DNA from: Helopsaltes ochotensis
Taxonomy: Eukaryota; Chordata; Aves; Passeriformes; Locustellidae
Direction: 5' to 3'
DNA length: 64,000 nucleotides
NCBI GenBank assembly: GCA_013400155.1
Contig: VXBM01000002.1
Coordinates: 2,526,706-2,590,705, forward strand
Below, in pieces: positions 1 to 14,400 of this stretch. Positions within the stretch are counted from its first letter, which is position 1; each line of letters opens with the position of its first letter. The notes under the pieces are model-generated. The model was not told the DNA's origin, did not search any database, and saw nothing but the letters and a program-made list of their open reading frames with translations. The position numbers and the translations under genes are program-made.

Positions 1-3000
1 CTGGAGTTTTCTTAGTCAGGGCTTTTCTCCCATTCTCCAGATCTTGTGCTAATTAGCCTCCTACCTGCTTTTTCCCGATGCCAGTTCTGACTGTCTCACA
101 CCATGTTCAGCGCTTGAATCCCCTTCCTTCTGTCTTATGCTGGCTGAAATCCATCTCTCTGCATGCTAAATATGTTAATTAATTTTCTCATACACTGGAC
201 TGATATATAAACTGGTTTTCTTTAATCACACATTGATAGCATAGTTTCTTACAGAGTACATGTACTTTCATACATGCTCTGCAATGACATAGGAAAATTT
301 ACTTTAGAGGCCCTATCTTCAAATATATGCTTCTCCATAGTCCCTAGGAACTGAAAGTATCCGTCAGCCAGAAATGCATCCTGCAGCAGTCCATCTCGGG
401 TTGCATCTCTGCTTCCCCTGCACATTTTCAATGCAGGGAAGGGAATGCTACCACAGCAGTGAGCAGGGGGACAGTATTCGGAGGCAGAACTGCAAAGTGC
501 ATTGCAGTACAGAGGAGTAGAAGGAAATCATACAATCCGTGCAGAATTGTGCATTTGGCTGACATTGTCTGTGTGATGGATCTTTAGCAAATGACCAATT
601 TGTCCCTAAGGAAAGCCCTGGTCTCTCCCAACTATTAAATGCTCTATGTATGCAGTCTTGATGTCATTGAGGGTAGCAAATGATAACACACAGTGATTAC
701 ACTGGTGCAGCTTCCTGCCCACAGGAACAGCAAGAACCAGTTACTGGAGATGTTTCAAGTAAGCATGGTAGAAAAATATTTCCCCTGAATAACTCTGTTT
801 TTATTTCAGAAGAAATTAGGTTAGGCCCTAATCCAAAGTTTTAACATCTTTTTAAAACTGTTGACAATGCTTATATATTCTTGAAATGTATACAGAAGAG
901 GGGAAGTTTCTGCCTCGAACACTTCCACTGGCAATGAATTCCATATTTTAACCAAATTAGAAAGTCTTGTTCTTTTTATGATATATTTTTAACTGGCTTT
1001 CGGAAGTTCAGATATTAATTTGTTAAATCTTCTTTCTGGTAATCTGAGACAAAAATCTAATCTTTATCCATCGTACAAACATACCAGTTTGCTCAGTTGC
1101 AGTTTCTTACTTAGGAGAGATTTTTCTATGCAATTTTGTATCTTTCCTCTGCAGTTCCCTTTTTAGAAGCAGTGACTCATAAACTAAGAGTTGAGGTGAA
1201 GACCTATTATTTATTCCTTGAGGAAATTATAGTGTTTTCAGTGCTAATCTTCATTCAGCTCCCTGACTATCTTAACACTTTGTTACCTTTTTTTGGTACA
1301 ATGATCAGATGTTTCTGCTGAGCTTTCTCCAATTAAATCAATAGTCACATTTTTTTTTTAATTTGATAGAATTTTTTACAACTGTCATGCTAAAACATTG
1401 CCTTGTTTGGTATTTTTGAACATTAAGTTTTATTTGCTTTTATGTTGCCTATTCAGCTTGATTGTTTAAGATTTCTGAAGCTTTCATGGCATTTCTTGGT
1501 TATGACTTGACAGTTGCTTTATGTCTCCTACATGTATTTTTTATTTTTCTACAGGTTACTATTCCTCGGACATTCAGTCAGAATTATGGAGCAGTTCATT
1601 GCCATAGTAAAAAGAAACTGTTTATTTTTTATTCTTCACTTTATATCCAGATTTTGACTCAATGTGATAATTCTATATTGGGCCAAAATATGCCTTCCCC
1701 ATTAAGGGTGAGTTTTGAACAAGAGATCTAAAACATTCCTATGCTACCTTAGCACAAAAGAATAATTCTGTGAAAAGCACAGGTTTCATAAAATTTAATT
1801 ATCTTGGCTGTCCTCGGGTTTTTTCATGTTTTGAAGAACTTCATTGTATATTTATTCAATGTACCAAGGTAAAATATATTGCAATATTTCATGTTTCCTA
1901 GCAAGCAGCAAACCCATAACCTTGTGCATGCTTTTGAAAAGCACAAGGACATCCAGAACTAAAGTGAGGCATCTTGCTCAGTTAGGACCTTTCACCATCT
2001 TGTTCTCTTTATTTCTGCTGCTCTACCACTGCCTTGCTGCAATAGAAAGGAAGCTGCTAACAATAATATAAATGCAGAGTGAAGTGAAAAAATACCAAAC
2101 ATTAATTGAATGGTAATCCTTTAGTTCAATTTTCTCCATGCCTACTTCTAATCTTACTTTGCTCTTTTTGTCTTTTTTTGCCACATAGTGTTCAAACTTC
2201 ATTAGTGCTATTTTGCTTCACTTTTAATAGATTTTCTTTAAATACATTAATGCTTTCAATGAGATTGCTCTTTTCTGGTGTCCAAGAGTCAGGAGGGAAT
2301 GTTCAGAAGTGGATTGTTACAATTTAAAAATTGGAATATTGCTCCCACAATGTCAGTTGGAATACTTGGTAATCACACCCTCCTGACAGATGGCAACAAA
2401 GGTGGCTGATGAAAAGATCTGACACAGAGGTTAGAGAGCAGGGATTTTGGCTTTTGTACATGCTCCCTTTTTTCTCGTTGTCCTTTGGAATGTGCTTTTG
2501 TGGAGGTTTGTTCTGGGGCATTTGCAGTAGGGCACCTGGATGGGTGTGGAATTCCCAGATTCCGCGGGGTGTGCCACGTCTGCGGGCACAGCTCAGCCTC
2601 AGCGGGAACCCTCTGCTTTGGTGGGAGGTGTGGTGTAGCCACAGCACAGCTTCTCCCTCTGAGCACCTTCACAGGTGTGCTTTCAATCCGTCTGGCTTGA
2701 CCCTCTGTTTATTCTGAATATATCTTTGATGCAATTATGAAACTAAGAGGAAGGTGGTCGGTTATTGTTCTAAATGGCTGGATTACAGGAAATCCTTGAA
2801 ACACCATGCGTTTTTAAAGACTCCTATTTATTTTATTTGAGCGGGTTGGTTTTGCTTTCACCAGCTTTTACAACGTGACAAGCAGCAGAGAGTAGGATGG
2901 GAAAGTCCAGGGAATTTGGAATTGCAAAGCTGCTGACTTGCAGTTACCATTTACCAGCAGGAAGGGGCTTATCTCATTACTTTTCCCTTGAGATCTAACC

Positions 3001-4914
3001 CAGCCCACACACATACCAGAGTATTTAAATATGTATAGAAACTATTTTCAAACCCTTTTGAACCAAGTTTTCTTTCACCTTAGCTGGCTTCATTTCTGTG
3101 TCTTGGCCAATGATTCCTGTGTTGAACTTGTAATTTCTTTATTAATTTTTTTTGAGGAAAACTACAAAATCTGGTGGCGTAAGGAATTTTGTCACTTTTA
3201 TGAGTAAATTGTCTTAAATGTCAAATTATGTTGCAGATAAATCATTTTTAGTATCAGTTCAAGGCCTAAGTTCACATTGGATCCTGGAATGCAGCAGAAT
3301 GCTGTATAGCACGAGTCAGGAAGAAACCTGCAGACTGTCTTTGAAAAAAATATTAATCCCGTCTCTTATTCTGATCTGTAGACCTGAGAGTGCTTTAAAC
3401 AAAACCTAAACTGTTAATGAAAGAAAAACAGTGACCTAGAACTAGAAGTTGAGTAAATTCTGTGACAAAATAATTCAGATACATTTCTGAATATTCTCTG
3501 GAAAATTTCTAAGTGTTTTACCTCTGTAGAATCTAAGATTCCTGAAAACACTAGTGATTTCACCAAGTAGATGCACTTACCTTGGCTTTTGAGCCACATC
3601 TGCTGCCTGTACATTGAGAGTTGTGCAACTGACTGGTGAAATTAATTTGACTAATTTCTTCTTATAGAGAGTGGAAGGTAATAAATCAGTTTGGAAAAGA
3701 AGCATGCTTGGGGTTAAGCATGCAGGTAAATTATCGAAGGATGAGGTGCCATCACAGATTAAATACCATCTTAGTGGCAATCTTCTGTGTTAGAAGACGG
3801 AATGTTTTCTTTTCTCACATTGGATTCTCTTTGAAGTTTAGTAGATCTCTGTGATGTTTTGTGGAGAAGATGGAATGTGTAACATCATATGGCCATGGGA
3901 GTATAATAGTTACATAATTAATCTTTCTACACTGATTACTGTGTATTGCCAACATTTTCACCATCAACCTTTGAATATTTGGTTTTATCGTCTGTGTTTA
4001 TACAACACTCCATGGACACTGCAGGGGCATCTTGCTGGTACATTTGGAGAACTGAAAGGAAGGGCAGCTTTGAAAGTAGTGGGATGGGAGCACAGCTGGG
4101 TTGGATGGTGCCCAAGCATCTGAGGAGCTGTTCAGTGACTCACTGTCACACTGCGGCTCCCGAGCAGCCGCTCTCCGGCACAGCCACGCTGCTGACCCTG
4201 TGACAGATCAGAGCTGACTGGAGCTGCCTCAGGACTATATGGAGCTCGGGAGCCACACGTTGGTCCCTCTGGCACAGTTTGCTCAGGTTTGTTATGTCTT
4301 ATGGTTGTTGGATATGGTGTGTTATCCCACTGCCTTAGTGGGGATTACAGCATGTCCTGTGATAGTCCCTGTGCGAGGACACAGATGAGAATGAAATGAA
4401 GATACTTCACAGCTTTCTGAAATCTCTTCCTGTGTTCCTTTGATTCTACAGCAGAACTTGCTTTCTGAAGTTCAATTTTTAGTAGGCATTGAGCTTTCAA
4501 TGATGAACACTCATTAACGTGACTTTTTGTGCAATTTGCTCCAAACCCGTTTTTAAAATCAGCATTTATTTTTTGTGCCTCTGCTGTGTGTAAGGTATTG
4601 ACCTTTACTGCTTTTATTTTATAGCATCTTACACCTGTCTTCTTTCCCCATAAGAGGAAAACCAGTGTGGAAGCCTGAGTCTTGCATTCCTTGTTGCTCC
4701 ATGTTGATCTTTGATTACATCATAGATTTTAGCATGTACAGAAGACACAAGCACTGTATACTTTTCTGACTGCAAATGTCTTTTTGCCTACTGCAATCAC
4801 AATTGCCTCATGTGCACTTTTTTAGTTGATGCTGATTCTTACTGACCTTAATCCCTCTTCTGAAGAGAAATGCCTGTCGAACCTTGTAATACTGTCAAAA
4901 AGCATGAAATTCAG
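1..4914. other. Unique AT-rich non-coding DNA, no gene recognised
   Basis: Open frames here are short (about 100 codons or fewer), overlap in conflicting frames and show no recognisable domain. The slightly GC-richer patch near 2.5-2.7 kb carries overlapping open frames on both strands, which is what a low-stop composition gives rather than a gene. A stretch near 0.92-1.07 kb vaguely resembles the 3' region of very old LINEs but is too diverged to call. No tRNA, rRNA or CpG island was seen. Confidence 0.6.
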
Positions 4915-5112
4915 AGAATCATATTAGTGATGGAAAAGTCCTGTTAGGTCATCCAGTCCATCTCTTGCCAGCACAAGATTCTCCACAGGGATACTCTCTA
5001 ATGCTCTGCCTACTTGAGAATGATCTGTAGTTCTTCAGCTGGAAACCCTGAGACTGATCCATTGTACATATAATTATCCTATCACAACATTTCTCCTCTG
5101 TATTTGCTTACA
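4915..5112 (-). repeat. Ancient CR1-like LINE 3' relic
   Basis: Read on the plus strand, the segment opens with an agaatcat-type end, then ggaaaagtcctgttaggtca and tccagtccatctcttgccag. This matches the order of the reverse-complemented 3' end of old CR1 LINEs (agaatcat, ggaaaagacc, aggtcatctagtccat, then a gatgg/ttccac stretch). The later part, to about 5.11 kb, keeps only a loose correspondence. Orientation is therefore minus. It is a 3'-end fragment with no coding potential. The divergence suggests an old insertion; the call rests on motif order seen by eye. Confidence 0.5.
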
Positions 5113-8100
5113 CTTTGACCTGCAGAGCAGTCAGGTAATAACTGACTGTTGATTCAGAGCATCTCCGTGTGTGTGTGGCTGTGGTGTATCATATCCAAAA
5201 GGCATGAATGAATACTGGCAAAAGGACAAAATATTACCAATGTCTAAAGGGACACATGACTGAGCAGACCAGCGTCCTATTTCTGCACTGTCAGGCAGTA
5301 CTTGCCAAGAAGCTGAGTATCAGTGGCCGTGTGTTTTAGTTTAATACTATGGCAGCTGTCTTCTCAAGTATCTCAGTGTTATATTGGGTAAAATTCTGAG
5401 CGTAGCAGAGTCATATTTCTTTCAGGTTGCCTGATCTATAGAGTAGGATGTAAAGTTGTACATATCATGATTGGAAGTCAGTTGTGATACTGAAGGATCT
5501 TAAGGAAACAATTATGGACTGTTATTGCTGAAAAGCTATCTAGCTCACAGTAGTCTCAACTGAACTCTCTATATGGATCTCAGAGTGTGTTTATTTAAAA
5601 TAAATAAAATGCGTAGCTTTTAGGAGTTGAGAGATTCCCAGGAGGAATACTGGTTCACTGGTTCTGGGGCATAAAGCTTCTTATCTGCCACCAACCACAA
5701 TGAGGTGGGGCTGAGCTTTGGAGCTTTTCATTTTGGAGGCTTTTAAGTGTTTATTTGTAATGGTCTTACTTGAAGTAAGAAGTGATTCTCAAGGAATAGC
5801 CCCTAACTCTGATAGAGGGTTTGGAGTTTGGAATGTTCTCTGGGGCAGTGAGGAGCAGTCTGTGGAAGCTCTGGCAGATTTCTGAACTGCACACCATTTG
5901 TGTATAGTGAGTAACCTGTGTGCTGGAACTGTGTACCAGCCAGGCGTGTTGCAGGCTCTGGGGACACTCAGTGCCTTGAATTACATGTGTATAATTAATC
6001 CTTAAAAGAATTGTCTTTTCCTGGGTAGGAAAAACTCTAAAGGGACAGTTAAATATAATTTTCTTTTAGTGGTTTTATTTGATTACTTAGTAATATATAG
6101 AAAAACTAGTACTTTAAAAACTTAAAGATGGTTAGATGATATAATGTGCCTCCTTTTATTGTGTTTGGTCCCAAGGTGTACATTTTCCGGTTAAAAAAAT
6201 CTCAAAATCTTAATATTTTTTTATTATGTATTCTAAAAATGACAACAAAAAGCTCATTAACTTGAAAGCTATTTTAATTGTGCCAAAGGAAAAGAGAGCC
6301 TCAAAACATCTGTTTTCTCTCCAAACATCATCTAAGAAGACCAGGTCTTCCTCACGTGGTATCACCTCAGTAATGTTTTGATGAGAACTTCCTCTTACTG
6401 GGCCCTTCAGGACTGAATTGTTTGAGTTGCTGGACACTGATCAGCACAGCTCATAAACAGATTGTAAAGCAGTGATTCATACTGAAGGTAAATTTTGAGC
6501 TCCTTGTAGGGAAATGCTGGAGCAGGGACAACTATTGAAAATAGCTCTTTTTATAGATTGATGATAAAACATATGTATGCAACTCTCTTGTGACTTGTGC
6601 TGTGTGAAGTATCGGTTCTGTGCTTATATCATTATGACAGGTTGTACTTATAAAATCCTTAACAAAATTGGTCTTCTGAAATTGAAATATAAAATTCAGT
6701 GTGGCCAAAAGTATCCTGGCATGCAGAGTCAAAATAGGGATTGAGGCTAAGAAAGAGCCTTTCAAATGTAAGCTAATATATCATAGCAAGAATGGAAATC
6801 TATGTTGATGCAGAAATCTGGATTTTCATGAAATATTAGCTTTATCTGTATCATTTTCCTCAGCAGAAGAAAATGAAAGAGTAAACGAAAAACTGTGCTT
6901 CAGTTTGAGCAGTTGCCATTGTTAGGAAAATAAAACTTTTTTCTTCCATCTAGGAATTGAATTTACTGCCCACGTGAAAAACTGTAAAAATGGAATAGGG
7001 TTTTGAAAGCACAAATCCTTAGTTTATTATGTACTCTCAAAACTTTGAGAGCAAAGTAGTTATTTGAAACTAAAATGTCATGTAATTTATGAAGTTAATA
7101 GAAGGTAAAACTTTCAACATTCCTGAAATTTTAATCCTTCTGTAGTGCATGTGATTTCATGTGATCTCTCACCCTCTGAGAAACTGCTTCATTATCTTGC
7201 ATAACAGTTTGGCAGATCTCCATCTTTGCTCTGCTGAATAAAGGCATAGTTTTTCTACAGAAGCAAGTTTGAGAATTTACAAGATGGAGAAGGAGCTCCA
7301 GGTTTAAAATCAAATTCTTAAACAACTGCTTGTTAGAAGCCAATTTTTTTTACTGTAGTAATTTTGCTAATGTTATATGTTATATACGTGTAATATTAGA
7401 GTAGTTTTTTTCGGAACTGAATTTTACAAACATTTTTTGCAAAATATTTAGAAGCTGTTTGCATTTCGAAAATAGCAAGCTGTTTTTCTCCGTCTTTAGA
7501 ATCAACTCATTTAATAATGATTTCATTTTATTTTGTAGCTTTCAGTTAGTAACATCATTACAGTCTCTTTTCTAACTTGTGCCAATATAGGCAGGATTAG
7601 AAGCAGATACCTGATATAACAATTTAATTATGTTGTAAATTTGGCAGTTTCCTTTTTTTGTACCCAGCAAAAGGTACAATTCATATTTTCGTCAGCTAAC
7701 CTCTATTTCTGCACAGGTTCTCTGCCTGCAGGGCACAGGCAGGAGGTGGCACTGGGCTGTTGTCAGACTGAGGGATGTGTTGTGTGCAAAGGCCTGAAGC
7801 ATCCCCTGGCACTGGAAATTTAGAAACACCCTGTGAAAAATCCCAAGGGCTCACAACAGACATAATGTCTGTTCAGTTGCTGATGGAATATGTAGATAGC
7901 ACTCTGTACATTGCATACTGTACAAGTTTTTTCTTCTACAGGGACAGATTTAGTCAAATACAGTCCAGAAGTGCAATTAATGTCCCATTATTGATAATTG
8001 TAATTCTTAAATGCCAAATTTTGGAGCAAGTATGTCCAGTTTGTGCAGCAACTCAAAAGCTGTGCTGTGACTTCTGTTACTGTTGGGTTCCAGTTTTAAC

Positions 8101-8274
8101 ACTAGTGAAAAGAAGCTGCTCATTCTTCAGGTCTGAAAAAACCCCCAAGGCCGTTGGCTAAAGATTGCCATTGATGGGTGCAAGCATCCATTCGTGTGTG
8201 TGTGTGCACATGCATGGAAAGTAGAGGTCACATGGGTTGGCTCAAAAAGCTAAATTACTAGTAAAATCAATAGC
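5113..8274. other. Unique non-coding DNA with a short (GT)n
   Basis: No gene or recognisable mobile element was seen. A short (GT)n run lies at about 8194-8206. The 128-codon open frame at 7775-8161 (+) has no recognisable family, no supporting splice signals that I could identify and cysteine-rich low-information content; I treat it as chance. Confidence 0.55.
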
Positions 8275-8480
8275 AATCAGTTAAGGATTCATTAGATGAA
8301 TAATTTACATTCATGAAATGCAATTGGTTTAGTTTTTCTGAATGCAATTAAAATTGTTTCAGCTGCACTTATATAGTTTTAATTTGATTTAATGAATTAA
8401 TGGATGAATCTAATTCCTCAGAGTGTTATTTAAATTGATTTAGATATGTCTACGCTGGGTACGAAGGTAGTTTAATTAAT
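8275..8480. promoter_or_regulatory. TAAT-rich block, possible conserved non-coding element
   Basis: About 200 bp is packed with homeodomain-type cores (attaga, taattt, caattaaaatt, gaattaatgg, ttaattaattt) plus octamer-like atgcaatt words at about 8319 and 8343, and an attcatgaaatgcaattgg stretch. Dense ATTA cores with POU-like words are typical of developmental enhancers, but AT-rich DNA produces such words by chance. No conservation data are available here, so this is a weak, sequence-only suggestion. Confidence 0.2.
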
Positions 8481-11400
8481 TTAGGACACTACAGCAAAGT
8501 TACTCCCATTTAGACAGAAATACCAGCTGCAGTTGTAATAGTCTTTGAAGTGGAGTGGTATCAATCAGAGACATCCCTACTTTGATTTGCTGTGTTCTGC
8601 TGTAGGAATTCTGGCCAAGGTGTGAGTGCTGCACTGGTGGCAGTAACCATCCACCAAGGAGTCAATCCAATTATCTGAAATATCTGTATTCACTATTGAT
8701 CCAGTAAGTTTAGCCACCTGCATAGGCTTTTTGTTATCTGTGAAGTAATCAACACATGAAACATTTGTTCAATTATTGCTGCATTAACTGCTGAGTTGGA
8801 AATTTTATCTCTCTTTTGGGAATGGAAATTTAAATCTTGAGAGAAATTAGGGGCTTTATACTCCTAATTTAACACTCGGTTCCTTTGTTCTGCTGGGCTA
8901 CCTCAGTAAGTGAGTAGTTCCTGCTCTGAAATGGAGTAGAAATAAAAGCCAGTGAGCTACAGCAGCAGAAGGCAGGAGGTTTGTCCCTCTCTCCTGGGAA
9001 ATGGAGGAATAAGCCCCCTTAGTGTTTCTGTGGGTATTTCCTTGCTCCAGCAGAGAGATGAGCTTGCTGACAGTACTGCTGATGAACTGGAGGTGTCCTT
9101 AGGATACCAAGGAAGTTTCTGTTAAGTAACATTATCTAAACTTGGCAACGTACAAGTGAAGTACTGGTACCAAGACTGGTCTTTTAAACCAAAATAACTT
9201 GCCATTGGCTAAAAATAAAGTTTCTGGATATGACAGAATGAGCCCTGGTAGAAAAACATGCCATTGGGACCCACAAAGGCTGTAAACATTTTGTGATATA
9301 TGCCAACTCCACTTAGATTTTCTTTTTAAAAAAAGAGAGGACAAGTAGATACAGCAGACTGATGTAATATTTGGTTTACACTTCATGTGAAATCAGAGGT
9401 TTTGTGATGGTTGTGTTTGAGGGCATATACTGCCCCCTTTAAAGAAATAATTCTGACTACAATCACATTTAAAAGATAGGCCAGATTTGTACTCTCAGAC
9501 GATATACATGGCTCTTAACAGTGAAACTAAAATTTACCTTATGCCTGTGTTACATATTAGTACAACTAAAGAACAACCAAATGGAAATTTTAAAAGTTTC
9601 CAGAATTTTGTCTGTTTTATTTTGTGTTTGAGTCCAAGTATGTTTTTCCACTACAATATTTTTTCCCAAGTAAATTCATTAGGTAACAAAGTGCAGATAG
9701 TTGTGAAATTCATTCTCTCTAGATGAGTTTGGGGTGAGGTATAAACTATGTAAAACTAGCCAAGGAATTAAAGACATTCCGTTTATTTTTAACACTGAAA
9801 TATTCCCCATGGAAAAAATTCTTTTTTAGGTTCCTGGGAGCAGTTAGACTAGTGCTTAGTAGCTTTTCTACTTTTGTTTCTACTTTTTTGATCTACTTTT
9901 AATCGTCCCACTTATTTATCGCTAATGCTTATGGAGTGAAAAATTAAAATTCTTGCCAAAAGGCAAGATGCCACCCTTAAAAGTAGCTTCTGTTGGATCT
10001 GTCAGTTGATAACTCAGTAATGCATGATTTTTTTTCTAGGTCATTTGAGCATATGAAGCAAAGATCTTGCTGATGATGCGACCGGTATCTTTTGTCCTGT
10101 GTTATTTTATCAACTAAAGTGTTTCATCCCTAATTTCATTGAGGTTGAGTGAAATACTTGGGAAGTATAAGGAATGAGATGTGTATGTGGCATGTTGAGG
10201 AAAAAGATTTTTCCAAAAGCAAGAAGATAATCAAGGGCTAAGAAAATCTCTTTTGAAATGAGATGATACGGGGGAAACAGACCCTAAAATTAGAAAGGTA
10301 ATAAAATAATGCTCACAGCAATAACACTGAAATATTGAGAAGTGATTAAACAGGCTGAAGAACAGAAAGACACACTTTTCAAAAAGCAGCCCTGATCGTA
10401 ACTGCATGGAGAAAAGAACTAACTTAAAAGAAAACACAGAAGAAAAAAATTATCTTTCTCTGTTGTACATTTGACTTTAGGTGATCAAGGCAAAGTGTCT
10501 CTCGAAAAAATGCTGGGAAGTACTTGCTTGCAGTAAGTCTTTATCCATTTGAAAGATACAAAAATGATAGAAATCTCATTTAAAACCAATTACATTGAAG
10601 GCTGTCTTTAAGTAGAACCATTATGCAAAGGGTGAAATTCCACAGATTCCTGGCATTCTCCTCCTGTTAGTGCTGCAGTTGGTCACTCGGAGCCGGGCGG
10701 GCCTGCCTTCCAAGCTGTGCTTTACTTACCACGCTCTCCACGGAATGACAGCTGCATGTCAAAACATTTCTCCACCAGGAATGGCTCTTGGGACAACGAG
10801 ATTGTTGTTACCAGCCTGCCAGAAAGAGTCCTGGTAAGGAAAAGTAAAATCAAGCGAAAGTAGAAAGGTGGTTTTTTTTGCTTTCCTTTTATTATTCCCA
10901 CAGGGAAGGGTGGAGTCACAGGGAATAATGGTACACATTTCCTTTAACATTTAGCAACAAGTTGCTTCCATAAGCAGAATAAATATCCTGTATTCCCTTA
11001 ATATCTTGCAGTTTCTATTTCAGGGTGATTTCAGAAGTGGAAACGCTTCGTTGAATTTTAAGACACGGCATGTCTCTCTGTAAAGGAGAATAAATAGCAG
11101 GAAGCTCACGTACAAAAATTATTTTATATTCTTTGACTGAGATTTTTTATGTCATTTGAAGTTTTGAAGAAAATTATAGAAGTGATGTTTTGGCTTAATT
11201 TAATCACACTTATAATCTCTAGACACCTTTGTAGAAATAAATAAGGCTTATCTTTGAAATATAAAGGATCTTTCCACTACTTTCTACACCTGATACCTAA
11301 GACCAGTTTCCAGGACTGGTAGTTTCACCTAATGTTGCAGTTTTGTGTTTTAGTTTTCATTGTAACTGTAGGTAGTTCAGTACTACTGTGGGTACTGGCC

Positions 11401-14400
11401 TGTGCCCAAGTCCCCCTGGCTGTCAGTGAGATTGTGTGGGTACGGTAGATGCAGATATTTGAATCCTCAGCGTAAAAACCCATTTCCAGGATACAAAAAT
11501 GCAAAGGGAAAAATTCAATTTCCATAACTGTTGGAAGAATTCGAGGAGCACTGCAAGAGAGTTTGTTCAGTATCTGTAAGAATGATGTGGTGATAGAGTC
11601 ACAATTCCACAGGCAAGTGGGAAAAATGTGTTGTGCTAATAATGGTTTCTAAGTTAGAAGAGGTCAAGCAAAATGATTTACTGATGTCTCTCTTTTTTTA
11701 TTCTTCTTCTCATTATTTTAATCTCTTGAGTTGAAGCACTTTATTCAGACTGCAGACACCTCCTCACTGTTTTATAGTCACACAGAGAACCAGAGGTTTT
11801 TTAGGCATGTATTTGCTATTACCACAATGATGGTCTACCGTGAAACATTATTATTTCCAATCTTATGGAGAAAGCAAAATGTACATTCTTGTCATATAAA
11901 AAATGGCAGTTTATATATGTTAGGTAAACCTCTTTAACAATTTCTAAAATTGCATATCTTTCTTTTAATATGCTTACTTTTAAATATAAAATCTATGAGA
12001 CAGAGCTTCTGCGCTCCTTATTTGATTTTTGGGAACCACTTTTTATATGGTTGTTTGAGAGGAGACTTCCAAGTACCAGGTCAGAACAGTCCTACCTTGC
12101 AATGCATTTGTCTGCAAAGCAAATTAGCTAATATCTGCAGCATTCTCTCAAAATATTGTCCCTATGATTCCTCTTTCAATTAATTGTTCCTCTTGTAGAA
12201 TTATTCTATAGTTTTAATTGAGGACAAAATAAGACTACTCTGTTCTTCCAGTGGCTCAGTGGTAACATTTGCAGCCTTTGCCAGTTGTTTGCCACTAGAA
12301 GAACAAGTTGTGATGTAGACTGCAAAAATCTTTCTGGAAGTAACATCATTAGCTAGCAGTCATCTTTATCTTGAAAAAAGCTACCTACAGAGGAAGAGTA
12401 TATTGTCTTCTCCTTCAGCCCTGCCTATCAGTAGCTTAAGAAAAGCTACACCGAAATCTGTGTTAGAGAAGTCGAGAAGGCAAGCTCTGTTTATTTGTAT
12501 GAATCCAATTTCTTGTGTCCATGGCAAAGTCCTCCATCAGAGACTGAAAATGAGCTGTATGCTGAGGAAAAGCTGCTGAACTCGAGTGGTGCAGTGCCAT
12601 GGAACAGCTTCCAGCTTTGTGGTGTTTCTTTTATTTGCAGGGCTGGCATGGGGAGACCTCAGCTGGTGAGAGCCTCTGGTTGTGCTCAGAGCTGAAATTG
12701 TGTGGCTGTGGAGCGAGAGGCAGGGCCTGCCCTGGAGAGTTGACTGAGTTAAATACAAAAGATAAACAAAACAAAGGAAGGAAACATGCAAAGAGCTGTT
12801 CACCAGGACAACAAGAGAGCCATCCAGGATGCTGCTGGAGCTCTGGGCCAGGGGTCTGTGCTCTAAAGGAGAGTGCTCTAGGAAAAAAAAAGGAAAAAAC
12901 CAAAGTAGGAGCAGTAAACCAGTTTTTTATTTATTTTGAGAGGATCAATACGCTGGCTTTACACCCCCCCTGCCCCTGATTTAATTCCTGATGATTTATG
13001 TCTGTTCTGTGGAATATTTATTAATATATAATTAAAAAGCACTGTCCAAAGTGGACTGTATTTGGATTGAGATTTTCTGAAACGTTAGAAAAAATCCTCC
13101 AGATGGCAGAATAACTGCTTCAGTGTACATACAGTAGATGGGGATATAGTTTTATCCCTCACTACAAAACACTCCTGGTTTTGAATTGAGTAAAAGACTT
13201 TTTGAAAGCAATTTTGACCAGAGCCTGTGGGAAATTGCACATATTAAGTAATATTTGCTTGTTTTGTTCAGGGTGCTGACTGAGTACCCTTGTTCTATTC
13301 TTAAATAGCAAAAAGTCAGAATCAAACTTATTTATATGTGGAGTGGTATAAAAGATTTCATTAACAGCACAAAGAAGGTGCATGTACAAAGAGTGTGTCA
13401 GATGTTTCCAGGTCATGTTGCACATTCCATTTATTACGCCTAGAACAGCAATAGTGGTAGGAAATGTTCAAAATTAAACACAACGTGAAGCAAATTCTAT
13501 TTTGGCACTTACCTTTTACTTGGTGCCCTGTAAGTGCAAAGGAAAATTAAATCTCGTCTCCCTTGCTTAATGTCTCTCAGTGAAGTTGTGTGAAAGCATT
13601 AATTTGATACAGAATTTGTCATGTATGTCATCATATGCTTTGGGTCTTGTGTCTATCATCTCTCAGCTTCCTCAAGAGACTTCTCTGGATAATGCATAAT
13701 CTCTTTATATTTTCAGGATTTCTCATTGATTAGCCAGTAATATGGACTTAAATTTCTTAAGAGGTGGTCATACCATGAAATTATTAAATGCATTTCACAT
13801 TTCTTCTAATGCAATTTTGCTGCTGGGAGCAGCAGAAAAAAAGAAGAGAATTCTGTAACTCTCCCAAGTCCTTACGCGCCATCAGCATTTATGCTGCAGG
13901 TGAGTGATAGTCCATCTGACACAGAACCAGAGTATCCATGCCATTTTAGCATCTTCACTTTGGCTCCTTCCTTTGTGGGGAGGCAGCAGGTAAGATCCAG
14001 GGATGCATCCCTCCACTCTTGCTCCTGAGCCCTGCATGATGGGAAAGGATTTCTAAAGCAGCATATTGATAAATAAAACATGAAATACTCCTGCAAGATG
14101 CTTGTCCAGGGCTCTCCCTTGTTGAAGTCCAGGCTCTGCTCTGAGAGATGTTGTGACACATCTGGATGCACAGCATGTTTGCTGAAGGCAAACAGACACT
14201 GCAGTGACGAGGGACAGCTGGGGCCTGCTGGCTCAGCACACCGGGGGCTGGCACCAAGATGCTGACACTGCGCCGTGGCCGCAGCTCCCAGGTGATCACT
14301 CTGCTGCCTGTGACATTAGAAATCAGCACAAAGTTGGCTCAGAAGTCATTCATGCAAACTCAGGGGATGAGAAAGCAAAAGAGAAACTGCAGCTGCCTCT

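Noticed and set aside
880..1110. Possible very old LINE 3' relic (cacttccactggcaatgaat, then ccatattttaacc)
   Set aside because: There are only a few word-level similarities and no clear terminus, so I could not support a family.
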